A stretch of DNA of 64,000 nucleotides from Diphasiastrum complanatum (lineage: Eukaryota; Streptophyta; Lycopodiopsida; Lycopodiales; Lycopodiaceae). Under the pieces are notes generated by a model. That model saw nothing but the letters and a program-made list of their open reading frames with translations. It was not told the DNA's origin and did not search any database. Each line of letters begins with the position of its first letter. The stretch's first letter is position 1. A program made the position numbers and the translations under genes. Positions 32,112-43,609 of the stretch are shown here, one piece after another. Location of the stretch: the NCBI GenBank assembly GCA_029204225.1, contig CM055102.1:46764998-46828997 (forward strand), written 5' to 3'.

Positions 32112-33620
32112 ATCTAGTCCCTCTTGCTAACACTTCACAAATATTTGTATTGAATGATTTTATCTACAATGCAATATGTAATTTATCTATTTAGTAAAAT
32201 AATTGTATTGATCGATTTTATCTACTATGCAATTGATTTTTAACCTTGTGTTTTTTTCTGTTTCTTTGTAGATTTATTACATCTATCCAGTATTATGAAA
32301 TATTTTAATGGCAATTAGTTTAATTCCTTGCTAGAATCCTAGATGTCATACATTGTCACATTAGGTTACTTTAATATAAATGATGGTCTCCAAAATTCCT
32401 TTTGAAATTTGAGAAACTTTTTTTTAATGATTTTAGTTATATTCCAAATAGCAATAGTTTTGTTGGTAGAGTGGAGCCACACCCTCTACCCACATTTTGA
32501 AGTGGAGAATGGATTCCTCCATATTGTACAATTTTAAAAGTTTTTTTTATCAAGATTGTTTATGGACATTTAAAGTATTTTACATTGAATTGGTTTTTAC
32601 AAAGATGTGAGTAATAAAATGTATGTTGAGTTGTATGATGACCATTGAGATACCAAAGAAAACAAGCATATTCAATGTAGTGTATTTAAATCGTCAATGA
32701 CATTTAAATATCACATAGAAAGACAAATGCTTACTTTGCTATTGTATTATAAAAGATGGATAAAATTGCAACACTGAGTGGAAGCCATTAGATCAAGATT
32801 TTATAGTAAACCATCAACAACAATTTCAAATGAAAAGAAATGATAATCTTGTTGCAATGATTGAAGTTGAGGAGGATTTGAATCTCAGGTATATATGATT
32901 AGAGTTGAATATGTTTGTGTATGATCTTCCTAACCATTAACAATTCCTACTTAATGGTGTAAAAGTAAGTTATGCATTCCAAATGATGATGTAGTTTTTA
33001 TTATCAATTAACTAAGTAACAATAATTGTTATGTGCGGGTGAGATCAAGGAAAGAAGAACATATCCAATACAAAGATATTCATAAAACTACTATAATAGT
33101 GGGTCTTTAAAAGAGGCACAAAATTATGAAGCAATTTGATTTGGTCAACCATTTTTGAAATGTATAAGCATCTTTTGTCCCTAGTACCATGATGGATGTC
33201 TATTTACAATATTGGTCTTTTTCCATCTATTTTCTTCTTCTATCTGATCATTCTCTTCTCTCTTATTTTTCTTCCTTTTTTTGTTTCTCTATAATCTTCA
33301 CATCCCTTTCGCCTGAGGCAAGTAAGTTTGGTGGAGATGATCTATCTTTCGTGGGCATTGAATTCTCTATAATTGTCTTGATAATTTCTTGCTAAAACTT
33401 GGCTATCTCATTTGGAGTAATTTTTGAGCAAGAGAATTACAAAATCAAGCAATAACATGTGATAATTGTAAAAATATATATGCTAAGATTATGATTATCA
33501 TCAAGTGATCAAGTTTTATAAAACAGATCAGGAGATAGGATTTAATTGACAAATCTAGATCCAATCTCATCTAGACAAAATACCTTACCGATCTCCCATT
33601 CTTTTTGAATAATTAACAAT
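32112..33620. other. AT-rich sequence, nothing recognised
   Basis: No gene, LTR or tandem repeat. A Phe/Ser-rich frame at 33189-33395 is consistent with AT-rich chance. Confidence 0.35.
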
Positions 33621-33623
33621 GGT

Positions 33624-34440
33624 AGACTTAGATACCCTGACTTTCAAGGACCTCAACCTCGTCCTATCATCAGATGAACTCATTGTTTAGAGTTGCTCAG
33701 GTATAATGGATTATCAGATCTTAGATTCATCAAAATCTTTACTGAATCTTGCGAAGTCTATGGAGAAGTTAACTCAGAAGACAAACTTAAACTTTCCTTA
33801 TGTCCTTGATTGGTGTTGCACATGATTGGTTTTACAATCAAGACTTGACGGAACATTATGATTGGAAAGTAGTTAAAGTTGGACTGATTACGAGATTTAA
33901 ACCCAGAAAATTCCTAGAAGACCATTTTCTATCATTAAGTAAAATCAAAATGGGAAAGAAAGAAATGGTGCATGATTACATTGAATGTATCAAGCATCTT
34001 TGATCAGAATGTGAACTTGATCTTTTAAATGACGCTGCTCTAATTATGTGGTTTTTTGTCGGATTGCCAAAACGTGTCAGACGTGAGCTCAAATGCCATA
34101 AACAGTACATGACATTGCAACAGGCAATGGATGAAGCTATTCACGAAGAAGATAAAGATTCAGATGATGAGCCACATGTTGGCATGTTGTCGTATATCGT
34201 AGGACAAACGGCCACAACTTCCACTACGATTATGTCAACTAATATCAATGTGACAACCGAATTAATAATGGGCGAGTTTGAAAAACTTGATCAAAAGCAA
34301 CAGTTGTAGTTGGATAAGATACAAGCATAATTTGATGTGAATCTAAAGGCCTTGGAAGAACATCATGATAAGATCGACAAAAGTGCTAAGAAGATGGTCA
34401 AACTTTGGTGAAGGTTGGTTTGCAGTAGATCTACTAGTTT
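33624..34440 (+). pseudogene. Ty3-like gag fragment
   Basis: Frames read GVAHDWFYNQDL, DWKVVKVGLITRFKP, MVHDYIECIKHL, then FFVGLPKRVRRELK and LQQAMDEAIHEE, the usual pattern of a Ty3 retrotransposon capsid domain, with stops near 34001 and 34306 and a disordered start. Immediately downstream is copia-type pol, so two element types abut here. Confidence 0.6.
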
Positions 34441-34689
34441 TTTAGTTCAACTCTATGTCACTTTGGGAACCTTTGTTGAGCATGATGGAGTCATTATGAA
34501 CCTTCACCGAGCTAAAAAAGAGATTCAAAACATCAAGTGAATACTTTCATTGGCTCACCAAAAGAACCAAAAGAATTACCACCATTTGAAAAATGCACAC
34601 TTGAAGAGAACAAGCTTACTAGTACTATCAAAACTAGTAAAGAGCACATGAGAAGAGAATGAGACTTTGCACTTGATGTCACCTCCTTT

Positions 34690-36260
34690 GTCGTGAATAT
34701 ATATCAAATGCATTCAAGGAGTATTGTTCGACACATGGTATCGAACATCAGTATGCTACTTCATATTCTCTCCAATCGAATGGCCTAGCCGAAAGGAAGA
34801 ATAGAACCCTAGTCGAATCTACCAAATGCATGATCACTCATGCTTCATTGCCTAAATCCTTTTGGCAATATGATGTATCGACAACAACATATGTGCAGAA
34901 TCGATGTATCAATAACGGTTTATCAAACAGTAGAACTCCTCATGAAGTTTGGACTGGATCCAGACCTTCATTAAAGCATTTAAGAGTTTTCAGATGCACT
35001 GCCTATGCTCGTGTCCCAAAGGACACTAGAAAGAAACTAGACGAGCATCTGATTAAAACTATTTTTGTCAGTTATTCTTCTTTCAATGGCATGTATCGAC
35101 TGTGTAATATTGAAACCTGTAAAGTTTTTACTAGCAAGGATGTGACTTTTCTTGAATATCAGTTTATTGATTTGAAAGACAAGAACCTTAGCCTATCGAC
35201 TGTGGCCCCAAAATCTAATGAATATTGAAATATTATTTCAATTCCTTCAAGTAGTCAAACTATACAATCAGATTCATAAGAAAATCAAGAAGTTGCAACT
35301 CAGGAGCAGTTGACAGAGAATCGAATTTTGCAACTAGAAGCATTCCCTAGAAGATCAACAAGAATTTGAACTTAGCTATTGGATTCACTGATGAGTTTGC
35401 TCAATATTTTTCATAGGAGCCTATCACAGTCAAAGAATTATTATCACGGGCCAATTCAGATCTCTGAAAGGAAGCTATGAACAAAGAGTACAACTTACTG
35501 ATCAAGAATGACACTTGGATTGTCACCAGGTTGTCTACAAACAGAAAGATCATCAATTGCAAATGGATCTTCAAGATCAAATATAAAATACATGGCAGCA
35601 TCAGTAGAAGAAAGATGACAAGGGGATTTTCTCAAATTCCCAATGTTTACTACTTCAAAACATTCAGCCCAGTGGTCAAGCACTCTTCTATTCGACTGCT
35701 ACTATCATATGCTACTACAGCCAACCTTGAGGTACATCAGTTAGATGTGCAAACAACATTCCTTAATGGAGTTATCAAAGAGGACATCTATATGATCCAA
35801 CCAAAAGGCTATGTCTTCAACGAGAAAGAAGACCAAGTCTGTAAACTCCATAAAGTGTTGTATGGCTTGAAGCAATCTTTGAGAGTCCGGTTTCATAGAA
35901 ATAACATCTTTCTGATCGAACAAGGGTTCTAACCAACCTCTGCAGACTGCAATGTTTACTTCAAACCCATTTGACAATCTTTTATCATCATCACACTCTA
36001 TGTGGATGATACATTGATGTTCAGCAACAATATTGAATTGGTAAAGAATGCTATCTCAAGAATTTGAGATGACAGACTTAGGGAAAGCTCATTACTGTCT
36101 CAGGATTCAAATCCAAAAAGAAAAAAACAAGAGGCTTACTCAGTAGAGGTACATCTTCAATTTGCTTTTTAAATTTGATTTTATGAATTGCAAGCTTGTT
36201 CATTCTCCTATAGATCCATGACTTAAGTTATCCAAAGAGCAATGTCCTCAATCTAAAGTG
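34690..36260 (+). pseudogene. Copia integrase-RT fragment
   Basis: Integrase end: YSLQSNGLAERKNRTL (with the catalytic Glu), LPKSFWQYDVSTTTY, then the GKE-like region HLRVFRCTAYARVPK to 35228. RT: INCKWIFKIKYKIHGS, HQLDVQTTFLNGVI with the first catalytic Asp, KLHKVLYGLKQSLRVRF, then a frame break and an intact YVDD at about 35998-36009. Gag, protease and the start of integrase are missing, as is RNase H. Same family as the copia at 55400-59034, where the corresponding block is NGLAERNNRTLVES. Confidence 0.8.
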
Positions 36261-37350
36261 TTATGGCCATATTTAGCTAAGGACATGGAATTGTCCTAAT
36301 TTGGTAGACCGGCCCTCCAGTGTTCGAGATTGTTGATCATGCCGAGATTGGATTCCAAGTCAAGGCCAATTTATGACTAATAACCTTGTGAGGACCCAGA
36401 CACTATAATTGAGACATATGGAGTAGTGCATGTACATGTGACGGATATGGGTAGGAGGACTACATGAAGAGTTGTGACCTATTTATAGTTGACCTGCATG
36501 GGGATTGCATGGGTTCATGCACATGAATCTACTCTCTATATATTGAGGTAGGAATTCTCTTGTCGACAACTTGGGTTCAGGTTACCAGTTGAGTGATGGG
36601 GCAAGAGAGATAGGAAGAACGAGAATAGAGAAGAGAGCTGAAATATTACGAAACAACTCTCCCGTTCTAATCGGCTGCTAGGTGCAAAAATAGTTTAATA
36701 GACAGCTTATGCTAAAGATAGTCACAACTTTATGTATTCTGATTGCCCAACAGGATCTTAAAATATATTCATACTCTAAAAACAAGAGTACAGTCCACCG
36801 AAGAGATTAGAGATGGTTTGTGTGTGGTACTACTGAAATCAGATTCAATGTGAAGTATAGTTCTGAAATGAGTAGTATGACATCGCGAGTTCCTCAGGCG
36901 TCAAACACAGTCATCGTCTAATCAGAAACTGAGGAGTCGTGGACGTCCATGTTCTGATCAGAGTGAGTAAACAAGCGCGATCAAACAACAAATAAAGTGC
37001 ATTCAATCACAACAAGCATTCATCTACGTTGTACACGGATAAAAACGTGTTGCTGCTATATTACACTAAAGCACAATACAAATAACAATTACAACCAAAA
37101 TTGATGGCGTAATTGGGAGGCTCAAATAATGTGTCTCATGGACGAAACAACGACTAATCTGTGCTTGGACAATCTATTTGTAGATTCCATCTATGTATTA
37201 ATTACATTGAATGCTTGTCACCTAATTAGGAAAGCCGTTGTACTTAGAAGTATATGGCTTTTGTGACAGCTATACATAGTATATACGGTCAATAAATCAG
37301 TATTGTTGACGTGGACGAGGACGTCGCTGAAACGTTCCTCGTTTATTTTA
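36261..37350. other. Unassigned sequence downstream of copia fragment
   Basis: No gene recognised. It may include a decayed LTR but no ends could be fixed. Confidence 0.3.
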
Positions 37351-37640
37351 GACGACCTTCAAGATTTCTCTCTCTTCGCATTTTTGCAAAAAGCTGAAGG
37401 TGCCCTTAAAAAGACGAAGATGTCTTGAAAACAGTTTAACTCTGAAAGTAGATGACCTTCGGTAATTTTCTCTCTCTTCGCATTTTTCGAAAAAAATGCG
37501 AAAAAGCCAAAGGTGTTAAAAAACAGTTAAACTTTTGAACTGCAAGTTAAACTTTTGAACCATGCAAGTGTCGCATTTCCGAGAAATGCGAAAAAGCCGA
37601 AGCTGTTGAAAACATAGTGTATTTTTGCAGACTGTCGAAA
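37351..37640. repeat. Three diverged ~100-bp repeats with hairpins
   Basis: Units start near 37351 (gacgaccttc), 37451 (gatgaccttc) and about 37540. Each has cttcgcattt followed by a complementary aaatgcg, e.g. cgcatttccgagaaatgcg (7-bp stem, 5-nt loop) near 37573 and a longer one around 37480-37502, then aaagcc-aaggtgtt and cagtttaac words. Confidence 0.55.
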
Positions 37641-37945
37641 AAGTAATGTATTTCTGCAGACTTGTTCTAAATGTTAATTTTGTGGAAGTTGTTGAAGATG
37701 GCCAAGTCTTCAATGACTTCAAGTTATTGAGCTTAACATCTGAACTTGAAATTATGATAGGATTGGTTACCCTTTGTTGGAGATCAGTCGGAAGCCCGTT
37801 GTAGACGTTCTTCAAATAAATTGGTTGTCTAAGTTTGTGATTTCTGCAGGTATCAGATGAGCAGACGTAGAACCAAAGTTGGTTTCACCTGACCCTAGAT
37901 TTGTGATCAATAAACATGCAGGAAGAATCATGAAATAGAAATTAG

Positions 37946-38271
37946 TCATTCACTGGACTTCCTATCCACCTTATCACCTGGAAAATCAGCATCCAAATAG
38001 GCTCTCAAAGAAAGGTTAGATCCATGATACAAAATGCCAAAGTTCTTGTTGGCCGAGATGTACCTCAACACCCTTTTAGCATTTTTCAAATGACAAACCA
38101 ATGGATTTTGCATAGATTGGCTAAGCTTACCAACAACCTTAAAGCTTTTGCACACTCACAAAGAGTTCTATTCTTTCTCTCAGCTATACCATTTTGTTGA
38201 GGACTATAAGTACATGTAATCCCATTGGATTTAAACTCAAAAGGACTTGGAAAACAAAATTCTACACACAT
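37946..38271 (-). pseudogene. Copia integrase joined to RNase H (deleted middle)
   Basis: The minus strand first reads GITCTYSPQQNGIAERKN (integrase with the catalytic Glu), then after about 38160 runs into FKVVGKLSQSMQNP and NAKRVLRYISANKNFGILY, DADFPGDKVDRKS, which is the RNase H region. All of the RT is missing. It lies downstream (minus strand) of the LTR at 38728-39353 and its primer site, so it is probably that element's internal remnant. Confidence 0.7.
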
Positions 38272-38709
38272 TATCCTCTTGGAAAAATTGGATTTGACTC
38301 TTGGAAGTGCCTATGCCTTCTTATGGTGTTTAGAATGCATTTAGTCTCTCTTTAGAACTAAAAGTGCATAAGCCTCAAAACTCACTCTCAATGATTTAGA
38401 GGTTTAGCAAGGATCTAAACCATTTCACATCAAATCTAGTATGAGTTGATTGAATTTTTACAAAGCAAATCACTAGTTTCACTCTCACAATCTTATTTGA
38501 AGCACAAATATTGAAAAATCACATAGATATGGTGAAAGTACAACTCCAGCAGCCTCTCACATGTGTGGTAAGTACACTTGAACTTTACACACTAATTTTT
38601 ACTCCAAATCTTCCAGTAAACAATTGGTTAGACTCGCCCTCCTTCAAATTGATTTTAGCACCAATGCTTTGTACAAAATGAAGAGTTTTAGATCATTGTC
38701 AAAGCTCTT

Positions 38710-38727
38710 AGACTTGGCTCTGATACC
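38710..38727 (-). promoter_or_regulatory. Primer binding site, minus strand
   Basis: The plus strand ctctgatacca read in reverse is tggtatcagag, the exact initiator Met-tRNA complement, directly next to the LTR end at 38728. Confidence 0.75.
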
Positions 38728-39353
38728 ATGTCAAAAATCAGAAAATAGGACTCAATTTGATCCACAAAAGATCAATAAGAGTGGTTGGCAACTTGGTATG
38801 TTGATCTATCTTCAAACTAGCATTCAAATCTAGCTTTTACTTGACAATTTCTACACATCCAAGCAAGAACAATCAAAGATAATGATCAAAGAGCTTCAAA
38901 TGTGTGAAGTACAGCAAGTGTATGGCCTACTAACAACAAATAAGTTTATTTATCAAATCCTAAGCATTCATCCACAAAGAACTTGCTTAATAGAGTGAAA
39001 ACACCAAGATTGCTCCCCAATCAATGTTTCTCATCATTAACCTCCAAATGGATCCATCATGGATCAAGTACACAATCATCATAATCTCTCTCTAGGGCTG
39101 CTTCCATCACGTGTGGGACAGCTCATTGTACTCATCCATATCCACTTTAGATAAGATTTCATTAACTTGCCACATCACCAATAGTGGTTAGTGTTGACCT
39201 TCTAGATTCCTACAATCTAGGAGATAACTCCTATGATTTAGGAGATCTGTTATTTGACTCAAATGAAATCTAAGTACAATGGATTTGAATATTGTGATGA
39301 ACATTTTGCACATGTGGACAGGTCCTCACATGTGTGGATCCACATAGATATCA
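38728..39353 (-). repeat. LTR (626 bp) of minus-strand copia element
   Basis: On the minus strand it starts TGATATCTATGTGG and ends TTTTTGACA, followed by the primer site. It is nearly the inverse of the LTR at 40588-41159. Its outermost ten bases lie inside the 7.5-kb duplicated unit. Confidence 0.75.
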
Positions 39354-40250
39354 AACTACTTACATTTACAAGGTAAAAATTGTAAAATCTAACAAGAATA
39401 ACCATTACCAATCATAGGTTATCTTCACATGTAAAACAGTTCAATACCATATTAAGCCCCATAAACATTTATTAAAAACCCCAATGCAATGTCTTTCTCA
39501 ACAATGCAAAAAGCCATAACATTTTACTTTAAAGACATGCAACAATCATTGATGTTGACAGCCAAGCAATTAGCTGACCATCCACATGCACCAATCCAAT
39601 TTTAACACCCAAAAAAGAAAAGAAAAAATCCATGCCAAAATGGAAAAAGACATACACCCCCACAAAGGCTCCAACATAACCCATTACCAATCCTAAATGG
39701 GTTTTCAATAGGAAAGAATGAGAGACCCGTTGGTATCCCTACACGGCCGCCAGCGGACCTTCTACTTCTTCTCTTCTCTCAAGTTGCCATCGTTGGAAGA
39801 ATGCCACTACTTCTTGCGTCTCATCTGCTCCATCGCGATTCTTACATCTCTCAGCCTCAGCCTCCAAGCGATTCTGGATTAATTGTGCATATTTGCTGCT
39901 GGAAATCTACTTCCAGATGCATGTCCAAGAGATTTGAAAGAACACAATGTAGGAGTTCAACCATGGAGTGATTGCTAAGAGGTGCAACCCAAAAGATTAT
40001 AGAATGGGGTTCACTTGTAAGTCAAGAGGCGGAACTCAAAAAGTTATAAATTGTGGTTCATCTTTTGCAGGCACAAATAGGAGCCTCCTCCATGAGTTCC
40101 ATAGCATGTGTTATTTACTAACATGCTGTTGCATTGTTAATTGAAGATTCTACTACTTGCATTTCCTTCCATGCTCCATCTTCATGCATATAGTTTGGGT
40201 ACTGATGTATGAATGTGTTTGTTGTTCATTCCTCTCTTAAGGATTGGTTT

Positions 40251-40530
40251 GGGATTAGTTCTAGATGTGCAGGGCTTGGAGGCTGATTCATCATTCTACT
40301 CAGATGCTACTTAGTTATCGGCTCCCTGAGAAGTTCTTGTTACAATTGTTTAGTGACACTTATAATAAGCACTTTGTAGGATTTCCATTTGCTTTAGCAT
40401 TAGGTAGATGTGTAGGACTTGGAGATTGATCCACCATTCCACTGAGTTCCGATGTTTCCCGGTTTCTAGCTCCCTGGGGAGTTCTTCTTACAACTGTTGA
40501 GTGACAGTTGTAATAAGCACTTTGTAGATT
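40251..40530. repeat. Two-unit ~139-bp direct repeat, copy A
   Basis: Units at about 40251 and 40390 share gatgtgcagggcttgga/gatgtgtaggacttgga, ctccctg-gagttctt and taataagcactttgtag. They lie just upstream of the LTR at 40588. Repeated in copy B at 47794-48073. Confidence 0.6.
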
Positions 40531-40587
40531 CTGTTATTTCAGTTTAGAGGTTGTTGTGTTGATGTTCTGTGATTTCAGTAGGTAGTT

Positions 40588-41159
40588 TGATATCTATGTG
40601 ATCCACACGTGTGAGGACCTGTCCACACATGTGAAATGTTCATCATATTTTTCAGTTCCATTGTACTTAGATTTTATTTGAGTCAAATAGCATATCTCCT
40701 AAATTGTAGGAGTTATCTCCTAGATTGTAGGAATCTAGAAGGTCGACACTAACCACCAACGGTGATGTGGCAAATTAGTGGAATGTCTATCCCACACATG
40801 CTGGAAGTAGCCTAGGGAGAGATTATGATGATTGTGTACTTGATCCATGATGGACCCATTTGGAGGTTAATGATGAGAAACATTGATTGGGGAGCAGCTT
40901 TCACTCTATTAAGCAAGTTCTTTGTGGATGAATGTTTAGGATCTGATAAGTAAACTTATTTGTTGTACACTTGTTGTACTTCACACGTGTGAAGCTCTTT
41001 TATCATTATCTTTGATTGTTCTTGCTTGGACATGTAGAAATTGTCAAGTAAAAGCTAGATTTGGATGTTAGTTTGAAGATGGATCAACATACCAAGTTGC
41101 CAATCACTCTTATTGATCTTTTGTGGATCAAATTGAGTCCTATTTTCTGATTTTTGACA
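40588..41159 (+). repeat. LTR (572 bp), plus orientation, copy A
   Basis: Starts TGATATCTATGTGATC and ends TTTTTGACA; same family as the inverted LTR 38728-39353. No primer site follows, so it is a solo LTR or a 3' LTR. Copy B at 48131-48702. Confidence 0.75.
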
Positions 41160-42029
41160 ATTCCATCGTTGGCTACTTTTCCAATAATGCATGAAAAACA
41201 ATTTGATAAGTAATAATGGATTGCCATAAGTAAACCTTATATATGGATTCTCTAGGCCATAACCAAGAATGAGTGGGACGATATAAATTTTGCTATCCTA
41301 ACAGGCAGTCTATGAATTTGGTTCATAGATTTAGGATTGATAGCAAGATATTCGTTCCTCATGGGTTACATTTTCCAAGATGGAATCCTATTCAAGAAAT
41401 TTAATTTTTCTGGTACTATGCGTGACCAAACTTTGGAAGTGTGTGTTCTTCCCAGATTGAAAGCCAAATGAACATTCCTATACATAAATAAATGCAAATT
41501 TCATGAACTTTCTTTAATTTTATTGAAGTTGAATTTTAAAGTCCCAAGTTAATGTTGCATTTCTATTATTCAATGGCTTTCAAAACTCAAAAGACATACA
41601 ACTTTCATAAATCATAACCTGTTTTTAATTTATTTAAAGTCGAGTTTTAAAGTTTAAAGTTAAAAATTTTCGATATGGGATCGACTCAAAAATTTTGACT
41701 TTGGATATTTTCGATACTGTGTAAATTTTGATAATGTCAGTTAGAAATCTGACCCACGACGCAGTGTTAACAGTCTGTCTACTTTGTACATTCAAAGGCA
41801 GTTGTAATAAATGTAGCAGATCGTCGGTCGTCCATTGACCCTCAACCCATTCCCCAAAAAATGTGAGACTGCCCTCCCATTTTATGCAGTTTCTGTTGGA
41901 TTTCACTACTCAGCCTCAAATTCATTCAATCATGAGCATCCTGAAAGTTGTCTGTACTTATACAAAAATTACAAAAAGAAAACTAAAATGTTTGAGCAGA
42001 AGATCAAAAAAATCCAATACCGAATTTTT
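41160..42029. other. Unassigned part of duplicated unit, copy A
   Basis: Contains a short GGGATCGACTC word near 41680 like those in the minisatellite that follows, but no gene. The open frames on both strands are short. Confidence 0.3.
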
Positions 42030-42485
42030 TTCGACCCAAAGCTTGAAATCTAGAATCAAAATTTTTTGATACCGGATCGACTCAAAAAATTCGTAATTTT
42101 TTTATACCCAAAATCCAAATTTTTTGACACGGGATCGCCTCGAAAAATTTGTACTTTTCGATATTCAAAATCATAATTTTTTGATACACGGCCGACTCAG
42201 AAAATTTGTAAATTTTTGATACCCAAAGTCAAAAAAATTTGATACGGGATCAAATCGGAAAATTTGTAAATTTTTGGTACCCAAAATTAGAATTTTTTGA
42301 TACGCAAAATCAGAATTTTTTGATACCCAAAATTTGTACTTTTTTGAAACCAAAAAACATCAATTTTCAATACCCAAAATCAATATTTTTTTATATCCAA
42401 AATCAGAATTCTTTGATACGGGATCGACTCAAAAAATTCAAAAAATTTCCATACCCAAAATTAAATTTTTTTGATATCCAAAATC
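42030..42485. repeat. AT-rich minisatellite with gatacccaaaatc words, copy A
   Basis: Imperfect units of about 20-60 bp built from tttttgatac, gggatcgactcaaaaaatt and cccaaaatcagaatt. Both strands give long open frames because the unit lacks stops in those frames; these are not genes. Copy B at 49573-50028. Confidence 0.7.
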
Positions 42486-42582
42486 AGACGTCCACCTGCC
42501 GTACTTTGGTCACGTACATACACACACATACATCGGCCACCCGTCAACGACCATCGAGTTTCCTCCCAAACCATCGCTGCTC

Positions 42583-42611
42583 GCCCGTCAACGACGGGCA
42601 CTCTTTACTAG
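42583..42611 (+). mobile_element. Candidate Helitron 3' terminus, copy A
   Basis: A perfect 7-bp stem with 3-nt loop (gcccgtc-aac-gacgggc, 42583-42599) is followed after eight bases by CTAG (42608-42611) and then T. A short GC hairpin, 8-12 bases, CTRR and a 3' T flank is the standard Helitron end. The 5' TC end was not located. Identical in copy B at 50126-50154. Confidence 0.5.
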
Positions 42612-42744
42612 TATATATATATATTTATCTATTTATATTTATATATATATTTATTTATTTATACATATCTATATGTCCATATACATATATATCTATATCT
42701 ATACATATATATGTACATACATATGTATATATATATATATATAA
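42612..42744. repeat. TA-rich microsatellite, copy A
   Basis: Runs of TATATA and TTTAT words directly after the putative Helitron end, as expected for an AT target. Copy B is a few bases longer (50155-50290). Confidence 0.8.
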
Positions 42745-42774
42745 GATATTTGTGTGTGAGATTTGTGCCTGTGT

Positions 42775-42826
42775 ATGGGGTAGGAAGATGCACCCATGGT
42801 TGCATGGGTGCATCCTCCTACCCCAT
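42775..42826. repeat. 52-nt near-perfect hairpin, copy A
   Basis: Arms of 24 bp (42775-42798 and 42803-42826) around the loop gttg with a single mismatch (A opposite C). The outer bases are atggggtagga and tcctaccccat. Copy B at 50322-50373 keeps it unchanged. Confidence 0.85.
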
Positions 42827-42870
42827 GTACTTTTAAAAAAAAACTAACTAAAACTTTTACATGCATGTGG

Positions 42871-42993
42871 GGAGGAGTATGTATGCCCCATGAATAAATT
42901 GTGTTGCAAGTGCTTTTGGCAATGGTCACCATGGAGGAGTATGTATGCCCCATGCATAAATTGTGTTGCAAGTGCTTTTGGAAATGGTCACAA
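42871..42993. repeat. Two 62-bp direct repeats, copy A
   Basis: Units start at 42871 and 42933 with ggaggagtatgtatgcccc and end in tttggcaatggtcac / tttggaaatggtcac. Copy B at 50418-50540. Confidence 0.85.
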
Positions 42994-43160
42994 CTTCACA
43001 ACTTCAGATAGATTTCAAGCACCTACAAGTCATGAGCAGCGTCCATTTATTCGCCACGCCAAATAGTTATGCAGATCCAAAACCATCCCCAGATCAAGTG
43101 AGTAGAAACGAGAGAGATGATCCGATAAACCACAAAACGATGCCAATCAGTCGTCTCTCA

Positions 43161-43163
<3 letters not shown>

Positions 43164-43216
<53 letters not shown>
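43164..43216. repeat. (CT)n microsatellite, copy A
   Basis: About 26 CT units; copy B has about 45 (50715-50805). Confidence 0.9.
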
Positions 43217-43217
<1 letters not shown>

Positions 43218-43609
43218 GACTATGAAATTGTTTGATAGATTGAAAAAGTCAAGAATATTTAGATTTATGGTAATATGGTTGTACAAGGTGGGAATTTGAA
43301 ATTTTGGAAGTGGAAAGTGGGAGGGAATATGTGGTGGACAAGAGTATTTTCTATGTCAACGAATCTGATTGAAGCTAGCAGACTGCGGGCCTCAAGCAAG
43401 CATTCTAGAATAGGGTACAACCATACGGTTCGAGAATTTGAATTGACACTCTGTATTGCTTTCATTTTGTAATCCTTTGACTCTAAATGCACCTATAGGT
43501 CTCAAACCCATACTATGTTCAACTTTATTTGATTATATATTTTTTTTTGTCTTTCACCTACAATCAACAATTCTTTTATCTTCAAAAAAATTTACAACAA
43601 ATCTAATAA

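Noticed and set aside
33189-33395. Membrane-like 68-codon frame
   Set aside because: Phe/Ser/Leu content expected from T-rich sequence; isolated.
42612-42744. TA tract as a replication origin or satellite centre
   Set aside because: Simple-sequence expansion; nothing else supports an origin.
42171-42847. Open frames with FWYPK and IQNQN repeats
   Set aside because: They arise from the AT-rich minisatellite and the TA tract, and both strands are open.
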